From Paenibacillus_E oryzisoli_A (GTDB taxonomy: Bacteria > Bacillota > Bacilli > Paenibacillales > NBRC-103111), in the NCBI RefSeq assembly GCF_050467285.1, contig NZ_JBCMUN010000006.1:558001-622000 (forward strand): a DNA stretch of 64,000 nucleotides. The letters are read 5' to 3'. Shown one piece after another: positions 34,717 through 42,887 of this stretch (positions are counted from its first letter, which is position 1; each line of letters starts with the position of its first letter). A program made the position numbers and the translations under genes. The notes below the pieces were generated by a model. The model had not been told where the DNA came from, made no database searches, and saw only the letters and a list, made by a program, of their open reading frames with translations.

Positions 34717-36465
34717 CTATTTTTTTTTCATCTCGATTTCAAATTTGCCAACCATATGGCTTAATTGTTCCGCAACGGTGGAGAGCTTGCCGGCAAAAGT
34801 GGAAATGCTCTGCAGGGACGATTCCTGCGTCAGCACCGAATCCATAATTTTGCTTGTGCTGCTTGCCGTTTTTCTTGAAATGCCTTCCAATTCACCCATC
34901 ATGGCTGTGACTTGCTCAGTGCTTGCGGACATCTCCTGGGTAGCGGATGAAATATCCAGCACTTGATGGGAAACGACCTGTGAGGCTTCCCAAATGTTGC
35001 TGAACGATTCGCCGGTGCTTTTGGCGATGTCCAGCCCTTTTTCGGTTTCGCCTGTGCCTTTCGTTACGTAGGTCACTGCGTTGTGGGTTTCGGATTGGAT
35101 GTCGTCAACGAGCGTTTCAATCTGACTTGTCGAATTTTTCGATTGCTCGGCCAGCTTGCGGACTTCGTCGGCAACAATCGCAAAGCCTCTGCCATGCTCG
35201 CCGGCCCGGGCGGCTTCAATGCTCGCGTTTAGAGCAAGCAGGTTGGTTTGCGTCGTAATGTCTTTGATTAGACGAAGAATCTCGCCGATCTCGCCTGATT
35301 TCGCTTCCAGCAGCTTGATGGTGTCTGCCGTAGAGATTGAATTGGAATTAATAAGTCCCATTTGCTCCGAAATGCTTTGAGCTGCTGCATTGCCTTCCTC
35401 GGACAGGTTCTTCATATCTTGCGAAGCATGGGCCACTTGACTCGCGTTTTGCGCAATGACTTGCAGCGAGGCGGCAATTTCCACGAAGGAACGTCCGCAT
35501 TCTTCTGTAGACGTTTTTTGCTGGTCCACATGCGTATTCATGTCCCGAATTTCCGCTGTGATGACTTCGATGCTGCGTCGGTTATCTTCCGTAATGCCGG
35601 AGAGCTGGTTGGATGTTTCGGCTACATGGGTAGCGGTCATCTTAATACTCGTTAAAATTTCACGAATATTGGCAAGCATCGTATTGAATTTTTGATTCAA
35701 TTCGCCGAATCCGCCTTTTTCCTCAAGCGTAAAATTAAACTTCCCCTTCGAAGCTTGCTCGATGCCACGCATCAATTGATTGATTGGCATGAGGGTGCGC
35801 TGTGCGACAACATATTGGGCGCCACCGCAAATGACCAAGGCGATTAAGAGCAAGATGATTGAGCGCAGCAGGAACGATTTTTGGGCTTCGGGGATCATCT
35901 TGGCATTCATATCCACAGCGAAGTAGGCCGCCACTTTGCCGCTATCGTCCATAATCGGGTAAAGAACACTGACCCAAGTACCGTAATCATCGCTGTAAAA
36001 AGAAGTGAAGGTCTCGGTTTTTGTTTTCAACATGCTTCTTAAACCGTTGGCGATTTCTTTCGGCTGCTCGTACATATCCCCGATTTTCAGGCCTGCTTCT
36101 TGAAAAGCTTTTACAACGTGACTAGGGAACGCAATCAACGATGTTTTATTGCCATCCTGCAGCTCGACACCGAAGATGTAAGCCTGCGCGACATTGGCAT
36201 TGAAGGCGGTGTAGCTGTCAAACAGCTTGGTTAATCTTTGCTGCTCGCTGGCCTCATAGCTTTTATCGCTTAACGCGCCTTGAACATCTTTGTAGGTAAT
36301 GCCTTGGGCCCACACGGACGTCATCGTATGGGTCTGCTCTCTGAGCGTTTTGGTTAATAGATTACTTTGAAAATAAGCGCTGACGGAAATCAGCACCACG
36401 CCGATGACAAGTAAATTCAGCATGGAAAATAGTAGATTTTTGCCGAAATAGTTCTTGGTTTTCAA
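34717..36465 (-). CDS. Methyl-accepting chemotaxis protein
   Basis: 582 aa from TTG 36465 (SD AAGGAG, 10 nt; first residues MKTKNYFGKN). The frame stays open to 36627, but that stretch is the riboswitch and its terminator. TM1 (LLVIGVVLISVSAYF), periplasmic-type sensor of about 200 residues, TM2 (IILLLIALVICGGAQYVV), HAMP, and the signalling domain with hairpin tip IVADEVRKLAEQSKNSTSQI. It senses an external signal and controls CheA. Its expression appears tied to c-di-GMP. Confidence 0.93.
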   Translation of the reverse strand: MKTKNYFGKNLLFSMLNLLVIGVVLISVSAYFQSNLLTKTLREQTHTMTSVWAQGITYKDVQGALSDKSYEASEQQRLTKLFDSYTAFNANVAQAYIFGVELQDGNKTSLIAFPSHVVKAFQEAGLKIGDMYEQPKEIANGLRSMLKTKTETFTSFYSDDYGTWVSVLYPIMDDSGKVAAYFAVDMNAKMIPEAQKSFLLRSIILLLIALVICGGAQYVVAQRTLMPINQLMRGIEQASKGKFNFTLEEKGGFGELNQKFNTMLANIREILTSIKMTATHVAETSNQLSGITEDNRRSIEVITAEIRDMNTHVDQQKTSTEECGRSFVEIAASLQVIAQNASQVAHASQDMKNLSEEGNAAAQSISEQMGLINSNSISTADTIKLLEAKSGEIGEILRLIKDITTQTNLLALNASIEAARAGEHGRGFAIVADEVRKLAEQSKNSTSQIETLVDDIQSETHNAVTYVTKGTGETEKGLDIAKSTGESFSNIWEASQVVSHQVLDISSATQEMSASTEQVTAMMGELEGISRKTASSTSKIMDSVLTQESSLQSISTFAGKLSTVAEQLSHMVGKFEIEMKKK

Positions 36466-36561
36466 CTTTACTGCACTCCTTAAACGGTATTTGAGGTGAC
36501 TTGCGAACTGGAAATTCGGGGAATTCCTCCAATCTTCAACAATTTTTTCAGGCAGTGGCAT

Positions 36562-36596
36562 AAAAAAAAGCCTGACCCGTGAGCTCGGGATAGGCT
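36562..36596 (-). terminator. Riboswitch expression-platform terminator
   Basis: On the minus transcript AGCCTATCCCG and CGGGTCAGGCT form a stem with one internal mismatch pair, followed by eight U. It lies between the c-di-GMP aptamer and the chemoreceptor start. Confidence 0.85.
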
Positions 36597-36605
36597 CGCT
36601 ATCAC

Positions 36606-36693
36606 AAACTGGCGGTTTGGCAGCCATAGCTTTGAAGCTTTAGGCCCATAACTTTGCGCCCTTACCTTTCGATAAGTTTGCCATTTGCAGTTT
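36606..36693 (-). promoter_or_regulatory. Cyclic di-GMP class-I riboswitch (GEMM-I) aptamer
   Basis: The minus transcript contains the GEMM-I core in order: GGCAAAC, a CTTATC-GAAA-GGTAAG tetraloop hairpin, GGCGCAAAG, GGGCCTAAA, then ATGGCTGCCAAACCGCC. P1 pairs AAACTG (36693-36688) with CAGTTT (36611-36606). A terminator follows at once, so ligand binding should switch transcription of the chemoreceptor/A-T-R operon. The direction of the switch cannot be read with certainty. Confidence 0.92.
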
Positions 36694-36716
36694 TTTTTAC
36701 CTGATAAATTATAAGT

Positions 36717-36745
36717 ATTATAAATTACCAGAACATTCCTGTAAA
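36717..36745 (-). promoter_or_regulatory. Sigma-A promoter of the riboswitch operon
   Basis: Minus strand: TTTACA (36745-36740), 17-bp spacer, TATAAT (36722-36717), 24 bp before aptamer P1. A second TATAAT lies at 36713-36708. Confidence 0.7.
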
Positions 36746-36819
36746 CACCAGTAATCTAGAAGATTTGTAAACAAAAAGTGAAAACGGTTTCTTTTTGGTC
36801 GAAGATAACTGTTGTCAAA

Positions 36820-36831
36820 AACTGTACAGTT
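36820..36831 (+). promoter_or_regulatory. Palindromic operator candidate before the MFS gene
   Basis: AACTGTACAGTT, a perfect 12-bp palindrome. ATAACTG/CAGTTAT (36805, 36827) also repeat around it. It lies just 3' of a possible -35 (TTGTCA, 36812), as expected for a repressor site. Confidence 0.4.
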
Positions 36832-36897
36832 ATGATAAGGTGGAATCATAGAGATAAGGATTCCGGATATGGAATGGAGAAGAGGAGAAACTTTGCA

Positions 36898-38100
36898 ATG
36901 ACAACAACGAACAATCAGCATGCCGTTAGGCTAGCGCTGCTGCTAGGCCTATTTTCAACGCTTGGGCCATTTACCATCGACATGTATTTGCCAGCTTTCC
37001 CGCAAATTGTGGAGCAATTCGGTACGACGGCTTCACTTGTACAACTCAGTTTGACCGCCTGTTTGCTTGGGCTCGGCGTTGGTCAGCTTGTGATGGGCTC
37101 GCTTAGCGATGTCCACGGCAGGCGCAATCCGCTGCTCATTTCCATGGCTATTTATGTCGTCGCCTCATTAGCTTGCGCATTCTCGCCCAACATTTGGACG
37201 TTAATCGCCTTCCGGCTCGTGCAGGGCTTTGTCGCTTCGGCAGGCATTGTCATCTCCCGTGCCATCGCACGCGATATGTTCAGTGGACATGAGCTTACCA
37301 AATTTTTCTCGCTGCTCCTGCTTGTCGGGAATTTGGGTCCGCTCGTGGCTCCGGTGACGGGCAGCGGCGTGCTCTCGCTCACAAGCTGGGTCGGCGTCTT
37401 TATTTCGCTGTCGCTGCTGGGTATTTTCCTGTTGGCCTCGACCAAATGGGGACTGAAGGAGACGCTGCCTGTAGAACGCCGAAGCCCCAGTAATTTCATG
37501 CAGCAGTTGAGGAACTATGGCTCGCTTTTGCGCGACCGCACGTTTGCCGGCTACATGCTGGCGCAGGGGATTATGATCGCGGGTGTTTTCGCGTATGTAT
37601 CAGGTACGCCTTTCATCTATCAAAATATTTACGGCGTTTCGCCTACCGTCTTCGCCCTTTTGTTCGGTTCTAACGGGATTACCTTGATCATCGGTTCCCA
37701 ACTGGTTGGACGCATGTCGCACCGCGTGTCGGAGAAAGCGTTCCTGGTGTTCGGCCTATGGCTGGCCGGTGCTGCCAGCATCGCAGTGTTGGTAGTGGCC
37801 TACTTCCACGGCCCGTTGTACGCGTTGGTCATTCCACTGGTGTTCTTCGTCGCCTCCATCGGGATTACGTCCACAGCGGCGTTCCCGCTGGCGATGGAAA
37901 GTCAGGGGCACATGGCGGGCAGTGCGGCTGCGCTGATGGGCGTCATTCCGTTTTTGCTCGGAGCTGTCGTTTCGCCGCTCGTCGGGATTGCCGGGGAAGA
38001 CACGGCCGTTCCGCTAGGCGTACTCATTTTGGCGACGAGCACCGCAGCGATGCTGTCGTATTTCCTTTTAGTGAAGAAGGGATCGCGGCAGGAGGCTTGA
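36898..38100 (+). CDS. MFS multidrug exporter, Bcr/CflA family
   Basis: 400 aa from ATG 36898 (SD AGAGGAG). Twelve hydrophobic segments. The Bcr/CflA N-terminus (LGPFTIDMYLPAFPQIVEQF), MFS motif A (MGSLSDVHGRRNPLLIS) and motif C region (VGNLGPLVAPVTGSGVL) are clear. Proton-driven drug or metabolite export. It is divergent from the riboswitch operon. Whether it exports the A-T-R product is untested. Confidence 0.9.
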   Translation: MTTTNNQHAVRLALLLGLFSTLGPFTIDMYLPAFPQIVEQFGTTASLVQLSLTACLLGLGVGQLVMGSLSDVHGRRNPLLISMAIYVVASLACAFSPNIWTLIAFRLVQGFVASAGIVISRAIARDMFSGHELTKFFSLLLLVGNLGPLVAPVTGSGVLSLTSWVGVFISLSLLGIFLLASTKWGLKETLPVERRSPSNFMQQLRNYGSLLRDRTFAGYMLAQGIMIAGVFAYVSGTPFIYQNIYGVSPTVFALLFGSNGITLIIGSQLVGRMSHRVSEKAFLVFGLWLAGAASIAVLVVAYFHGPLYALVIPLVFFVASIGITSTAAFPLAMESQGHMAGSAAALMGVIPFLLGAVVSPLVGIAGEDTAVPLGVLILATSTAAMLSYFLLVKKGSRQEA

Positions 38101-38163
38101 CGTGTATCTAATTATGTCTTGTTTTTTTCATGAATTTCTGGCAAAATACAAGTAACTTTTCGG

Positions 38164-38231
38164 TATGTGTAACTGGCGAAACGTGGAGTACCACGAGGGA
38201 GCACATACGTCATATGGCCGATCGCCTGGGC
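38164..38231 (+). promoter_or_regulatory. ZTP (pfl) riboswitch upstream of folD
   Basis: TATGTG/CACATA P1, AACTGGCGAA, a GTGG-AGTA-CCAC hairpin, GGGAGC, then GGCCGATCGCCTGGGCA. GGCG in the 5' half can pair with CGCC in the conserved 3' half as the ZTP pseudoknot. Sensing of ZTP/ZMP reports low 10-formyl-THF, matching control of folD. Confidence 0.9.
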
Positions 38232-38232
38232 A

Positions 38233-38272
38233 GAGGTAAGGGGAACCATTCTCCTTGCCTCTTTCTGTTTTT
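38233..38272 (+). terminator. ZTP riboswitch terminator
   Basis: GAGGTAAGGGGAA (38233-38245) pairs with TTCTCCTTGCCTC (38249-38261), then TTTCTGTTTTT. Ligand-dependent antitermination is the known mode for this class. Confidence 0.85.
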
Positions 38273-38295
38273 ATCATGGTGGGAGGATGAGAATC

Positions 38296-39144
38296 ATGAA
38301 AAATAGTCCAATCGTATTAGACGGAAATCGCGTCGCTGCGGAAATTAAAGAAGGGTTAGCTCCACGCATCGCCAAGCTTGCGGCAAAGGGCATCGTGCCG
38401 TGCCTGGCAACGATTCTTGTCGGAGACGATCCGGCGTCGGCGACGTACGTCCGCATGAAGGGGAACGCGTGCAAGCGCCTCGGGCTTCGCTCGATCCGGG
38501 TTGATCTGCCGTCCGCGACCACGACGGAGGAACTGATCGCCGCCATCCGGGAGCTGAATAGCGATCCGGCGGTGCACGGGATTCTGCTTCAGCACCCCGT
38601 GCCGAAGCAAATTGATGAGCGGGCGGCATTTGACGCCATCGCGATGGAGAAAGACGTCGACGGGGTGACGACGCAGGGCTTCGCGCAGACCGCCTTTGGC
38701 TTCGCAGCGTTTCCTTCCTGCACGCCGGCCGCCATTATGGCGATTCTGGCGTATTACAAGCTGCCGGTTGCGGGCAAGCATGCCGTGGTCATCGGCCGCA
38801 GCCCGATTCTGGGCAAGCCGGTATCAGCGATGCTGCTGAACCAGGATGCGACGGTAACGACTTGTCACTCCAAGACCGAGGGACTCCCGGCGTTCGTGCG
38901 TTTGGCGGACATTGTCGTGGCCGCGGTTGGCAAGCCAAATTTTGTACAGGGCGATTGGATTAAGCCGGGGGCGGTCGTGCTGGATGCGGGATATAATCCA
39001 GGGAATATCGGCGATGTGGACTACGAGGCCTGTCTGCCGGAAGCTTCTGCGATAACCCCGGTTCCGGCGGGCGTAGGGCCTGTCACTATCGCGATGCTGC
39101 TGAAGCATACGGTAGATGCAGCAGAGCAAGGCGGGCAGAGCTAA
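38296..39144 (+). CDS. folD: Methylene-THF dehydrogenase / methenyl-THF cyclohydrolase
   Basis: 282 aa from ATG 38296 (SD GGGAGG at 9 nt; ATG 38287 abuts the SD). Bifunctional C1-folate enzyme making 10-formyl-THF for purine synthesis. Signatures: catalytic TYVRMKGNACKRLG, HGILLQHPVPKQID, EKDVDGVT, VVIGRSPILGKPVSAML, and PVPAGVGPVTIAMLLKHT. Controlled by the ZTP riboswitch upstream. Confidence 0.96.
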   Translation: MKNSPIVLDGNRVAAEIKEGLAPRIAKLAAKGIVPCLATILVGDDPASATYVRMKGNACKRLGLRSIRVDLPSATTTEELIAAIRELNSDPAVHGILLQHPVPKQIDERAAFDAIAMEKDVDGVTTQGFAQTAFGFAAFPSCTPAAIMAILAYYKLPVAGKHAVVIGRSPILGKPVSAMLLNQDATVTTCHSKTEGLPAFVRLADIVVAAVGKPNFVQGDWIKPGAVVLDAGYNPGNIGDVDYEACLPEASAITPVPAGVGPVTIAMLLKHTVDAAEQGGQS

Positions 39145-39305
39145 CTGAACTTTTCGACAATTTGGGTCGTGGGAAAGTATCCTGCTAATCCGGATATTCT
39201 CCATTCACTTCCCCGGGCATTATGAGTAACATAAATAAAGAAAACATTTCTTATTTTTAATTTTTGTGATATTCTAAATTATTATAATTTTTGAGGTGAA
39301 GATGA

Positions 39306-40460
39306 ATGCAAGTAACTGATGTCCAACAATCCGCATTTTCAAGAACAAACCCTTTCCCGGCGAAAGTTCTCAAGAATGTTAATCTGAACGGAGCCGGTTC
39401 TCATAAAGAAACACGGCATCTTGAACTATCGCTCGCAGGTTCCAATCTGACCTATCTTCCAGGCTATGCGCTGGGAATTGTCCCTCAAAATGATCCGGAA
39501 CTCGTCGCTTCACTGCTGGCAGCTGCACAGTTAGACGGTGCGGCGTCCGTTAGCATCAATAAGGAAGGCGACACGCTGTCCTTGAAAGATGCGTTAACGA
39601 ATTACTTTGAAATTACACTGTTATCGAAGAAAATTTTGCAGCAAGCTGCGGCATTCACCGAGAACGAAGCGCTCAAATCGCTGTTGTCGACCGAGAATGC
39701 CAACCAGTTGAAAGAGTACACCAACGGGCGCGATTTGCTGGACATGGTGCAGGACTTCGGGCCTTGGAAGCTGTCGGCACAGGATCTCGTATCGCTGTTG
39801 AGAAAAATGACGCCGCGCCTGTACTCCATCGCGAGCTCCATCGCTGCGCACCCGGAGGAAGTGCACCTCACGATCGGCGCTGTGCGCTACAACGCTCACG
39901 GCCGTGAGCGCAAAGGCGTGTGTTCCGTGCAGGTCGCTGAACGCGTTCAAGAAGGCGACACGCTGCCGGTGTTCGTGCAGCTCAACAAGCATTTCCATCT
40001 GCCGGAAGAGCTGGAGAAAGACATTATCATGGTCGGCCCTGGCACAGGCATTGCGCCGTTCCGTTCGTTCATCGAGGAGCGTGCGGTGACCAAGGCGACA
40101 GGCAAAGCGTGGCTGTTCTTCGGCGACCAGCATTCCGCGACAGATTTCCTTTACCAGGAAGAACTCGAAAAATATCAGCAAGACGGCGTATTGAGCCGTA
40201 TCGATGCAGCCTTCTCGCGTGATTCGGACCAGAAGGTGTATGTGCAGCACAAAATGCTGGAGCACAGCCAGGAATTGTTCGCATGGCTGGATAAAGGCGC
40301 CTACTTCTACGTCTGCGGTGACAAGACGAACATGGCCAAAGACGTTCATGAAGCACTGCTGCAAGTGATTGAAAAAGAAGGCGGGCTGAGCCGTGAAGCG
40401 GCGGAAGCGTACTTAACCGAGATTCAAGAGCAAGGGCGCTACCAGCGCGACGTGTATTAA
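39306..40460 (+). CDS. CysJ-like FAD/NADPH reductase lacking the flavodoxin domain
   Basis: 384 aa, SD GAGGTG. Matches the C-terminal two thirds of sulfite reductase flavoprotein and P450-reductase type enzymes. It starts in the FAD domain (LPGYALGIVPQNDPELV), with FAD motif RLYSIASS, HLTIGAVRYN, NADPH motif MVGPGTGIAPFRSF, FFGDQHSATDFLY, and the terminal GRYQRDVY. The N-terminal FMN flavodoxin domain of CysJ (about 200 aa) is absent, and no upstream ORF supplies it. It could take electrons from NADPH to a separate flavodoxin or ferredoxin. No cysI is nearby. Confidence 0.85.
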   Translation: MQVTDVQQSAFSRTNPFPAKVLKNVNLNGAGSHKETRHLELSLAGSNLTYLPGYALGIVPQNDPELVASLLAAAQLDGAASVSINKEGDTLSLKDALTNYFEITLLSKKILQQAAAFTENEALKSLLSTENANQLKEYTNGRDLLDMVQDFGPWKLSAQDLVSLLRKMTPRLYSIASSIAAHPEEVHLTIGAVRYNAHGRERKGVCSVQVAERVQEGDTLPVFVQLNKHFHLPEELEKDIIMVGPGTGIAPFRSFIEERAVTKATGKAWLFFGDQHSATDFLYQEELEKYQQDGVLSRIDAAFSRDSDQKVYVQHKMLEHSQELFAWLDKGAYFYVCGDKTNMAKDVHEALLQVIEKEGGLSREAAEAYLTEIQEQGRYQRDVY

Positions 40461-40466
40461 GAATAG

Positions 40467-40512
40467 AAGAGTGACCGATGCCGTGAATACGGATGTTGCG
40501 TCGCTCTTTTTC
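40467..40512 (+). terminator. Terminator after the CysJ-like gene
   Basis: AAGAGTGAC and GTCGCTCTT form a stem with one mismatch, followed by a T-rich tail. Confidence 0.55.
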
Positions 40513-40595
40513 TTTATGACTCTATCACTCTAGCAGGATGAGCCTGGCAAGCAGTTATGGTAAACTAGATGTAATTCTGACAAGGGGTGAGGCAG

Positions 40596-41552
40596 ATGTC
40601 CGATCAAGACGAGCTTGCGCAGCGTCGAAAAAACAAACTCAAACTCATTCAATTCAGCAAGGATGATCAAATGCTGGTAGAATCGGAGAAGCCGAAAGAG
40701 ACCTTTGCAGACGTAGGGGGACTGGAAGAGGTGAAGAAAAAAATTCGCATGAATTTTATTCTTCCGCTCAAGCAGCCCGAAGTGTTTGCGGCCTACGGCA
40801 AAGAAGCGGGAGGAAGCTTGCTGCTCTACGGCCCTCCGGGCTGCGGGAAGACGTTCATTGCCCGGGCGGTTGCCGGCGAGATTGATGCAAATTTTTTACA
40901 TATTGAATTGCAAGCGATTCTCTCGATGTATGCTGGGCAGAGCGAACACAATCTGCACGATATTTTCGAAAAAGCCAGAGAGAATAAGCCTTGCGTTATT
41001 TTCATCGATGAATTGGATGCAATGGGCGGAAGCCGCCATCAGATGAGACAGCATCACGACCGGATGCTAGTCAATCAACTGCTCCTTGAGCTCGACGGGC
41101 TGCAGGCGAATAATGATCAGGTGTTCGTCATTGGCGCAACGAACACGCCGTGGTATCTCGACTCCGCCCTGCGTCGGCCGGGCCGGTTTAATCATCTCGT
41201 GTTCGTACCGCCGCCGGCGGAAGCGGAACGTGAGGCCATTCTCGAGCTGAAGCTTGCCGGCAAGCCGATGGGCAGCTTAAAGCTGGCCAAGATTGCCGCG
41301 CAGACAAAGCTGTTCTCTGGCGCGGACCTGGAGCAAGTCGTCAAGGATGCCGTCGATTGTGCGATGGAGCGGACATTTGAAACGGGTGAGATTCAGCCGA
41401 TCAGGCAAGAGGATCTGCTGGCGGCGGCCAAAGCGCGCAAATCGACGACGCTGGAATGGTTCGCGACGGCGAATAATTACGCGACCTTCAGCGATGTCAA
41501 TCACGACTACAAAATCGTGCTCGATTACATCAAGCAGCACGGCATTAAATAG
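40596..41552 (+). CDS. AAA+ ATPase (single ring domain, CDC48/SpoVK-like)
   Basis: 318 aa from ATG 40596 (SD AAGGGG). Single AAA module: Walker A GPPGCGKT (79-86), pore-loop region AILSMYAGQSEHN, Walker B VIFIDELD (Asp138, Glu139), sensor-1 GATNTPW, arginine-finger region LRRPGRF. Substrate threading or remodelling is the family activity. The short N-terminal stretch carries no recognised adaptor. The TPR membrane protein 18 bp downstream is the likely partner. Confidence 0.85.
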   Translation: MSDQDELAQRRKNKLKLIQFSKDDQMLVESEKPKETFADVGGLEEVKKKIRMNFILPLKQPEVFAAYGKEAGGSLLLYGPPGCGKTFIARAVAGEIDANFLHIELQAILSMYAGQSEHNLHDIFEKARENKPCVIFIDELDAMGGSRHQMRQHHDRMLVNQLLLELDGLQANNDQVFVIGATNTPWYLDSALRRPGRFNHLVFVPPPAEAEREAILELKLAGKPMGSLKLAKIAAQTKLFSGADLEQVVKDAVDCAMERTFETGEIQPIRQEDLLAAAKARKSTTLEWFATANNYATFSDVNHDYKIVLDYIKQHGIK

Positions 41553-41570
41553 CCGGCGGAGGTGAAAACG

Positions 41571-42443
41571 ATGATAGCCGATCCGTCGACACAAGCGGCG
41601 TATGCCTCAGCTTTGCAGCTCATCAATTGGAAGCGGTATAAGGAAGCGCTCGCGGAATTGGACAAATTGTTGCAGCAGGATCCTGAGGATCCTGACGTGT
41701 ATGCGCTGAAGGCCCGCGTGTTTCTTAAGCTTAGCGATTACGACAAAGCGCTTTATCAAGCGAAGGAAGCGCTCAAGCGCAATCCGGAGCATCCCCATGC
41801 CTGGTTCGTTCTCGTCGGGGTCTATTACGAAACGGACAATGAGCGCGAATTCGAGCGTGCTCTCCCGGAAGCGCAGCGCGTCGATCCTTATGAGGCGCAC
41901 TATTTTTTTCTGAAAGCGAATCGCTTGACGAAAAAAGGCAAGTTCCAGGAGGCCAGAGTTCAATTGCTCCAAGCTGTAGAGCTAGAGCCGGAATCTCCGT
42001 TATACTTGGCTATGCTCAGCTATCTGGAAGCGCTCCTGGGTGACGACGGCGCTTCTAAGCGATTGGAGCGCCAAGCCATTCAATACGATGCGGAAGCTCC
42101 GCTCGTGCTGCTTTATTTGGCGTGGGCGGCGTCCCGTCGAGGAGATTACGATAAGCAAGAGACGTATATGCGCACAGCTGTACGCTTGAACCCCGAATCC
42201 AAGCAGTTTCAGGATGAATATCTCGAGGCGCTGCAGATCAGCAACCGGGTGTATCGCATCTTCCTGGCGCCTTCCCGGCTCATCCGCAAAATGAAGTCAT
42301 GGCAAATTTGGGTCGCCTGGATTGCCGCATGGATCTTGTTTAAGCCGTTAATTTTGCTGTTTATCCTGTTGTATGTCATTACCCACTGGGTGACCAAAGG
42401 CATCGTGCATGTGCGCGTATTCGGATGGCGACGCAGGGGATAA
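41571..42443 (+). CDS. TPR protein with C-terminal membrane segment
   Basis: 290 aa from ATG 41571 (SD GGAGG). About five TPR-like helical repeats over residues 5-215 (LDKLLQQDPEDPDVYALKAR, EALKRNPEHPHAWFVLVG, PEAQRVDPYEAHYFFLKA). C-terminal hydrophobic stretch IWVAWIAAWILFKPLILLFI gives one or two helices. Probably a membrane-tethered adaptor for the AAA+ ATPase. Function unknown. Confidence 0.8.
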   Translation: MIADPSTQAAYASALQLINWKRYKEALAELDKLLQQDPEDPDVYALKARVFLKLSDYDKALYQAKEALKRNPEHPHAWFVLVGVYYETDNEREFERALPEAQRVDPYEAHYFFLKANRLTKKGKFQEARVQLLQAVELEPESPLYLAMLSYLEALLGDDGASKRLERQAIQYDAEAPLVLLYLAWAASRRGDYDKQETYMRTAVRLNPESKQFQDEYLEALQISNRVYRIFLAPSRLIRKMKSWQIWVAWIAAWILFKPLILLFILLYVITHWVTKGIVHVRVFGWRRRG

Positions 42444-42447
42444 GAGG

Positions 42448-42484
42448 AAGAGACGCGCCGTCTGGTTGGACGGGGCGTCTCTTT
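42448..42484 (+). terminator. Terminator after the AAA/TPR pair
   Basis: AAGAGACGC and GCGTCTCTT with inner CCGTC/GACGG, followed by T-rich sequence. Confidence 0.75.
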
Positions 42485-42633
42485 GTGTTGCAGCGAGGGG
42501 GGGCCTTGCTGCGGTGCGATGGGATGTGCTGGTTTTCGTGGAGCATGGACTCCGAACCCGGAACTCGGAGCCCGAACCGCGAACCGCGAACTTGCTCCCG
42601 AACCCGTCCCCGAACCTGCCCCCCAGCAGGGAT

Positions 42634-42828
42634 CCTGTAAAAACTACATCAAATTCCCCCGATTTTCCTGTTTACAGGCGAAATCATGTAAAACATACAT
42701 CAAAAATACGAACCAGGCCGCATTTTAGCCTCATTTGGAGAAAATCACCAAAATTACATGTAGGAAATGCAGGAAGTGCACCTGTGTTACGGGAAAACTG
42801 CCGATATTCATGTACAAAATGCAGGTTC
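42634..42828. repeat. Array of four related ATGTA...CAGG units
   Basis: The 444-bp gap 42444-42887 carries no gene. Units: CCTGTAAAAACTACATCAAA (42634), a similar TGTAAAACATACATC unit (42686), ACATGTAGGAAATGCAGG (42756) and CATGTACAAAATGCAGG (42810). The first two are roughly the reverse complement of the last two. A degenerate CCGAACC repeat lies at 42550-42620. Function unknown. Confidence 0.55.
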
Positions 42829-42887
42829 ATCAGCCTTGCAGCTGCTTCAACGCAAGTGTTTCGCGAATATTCGCCGGTATCTAAAAG

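Noticed and set aside
36466..36627. 54-residue N-terminal extension of the chemoreceptor frame
   Set aside because: It reads through the c-di-GMP riboswitch and its terminator and has no SD. TTG 36465 has SD AAGGAG.
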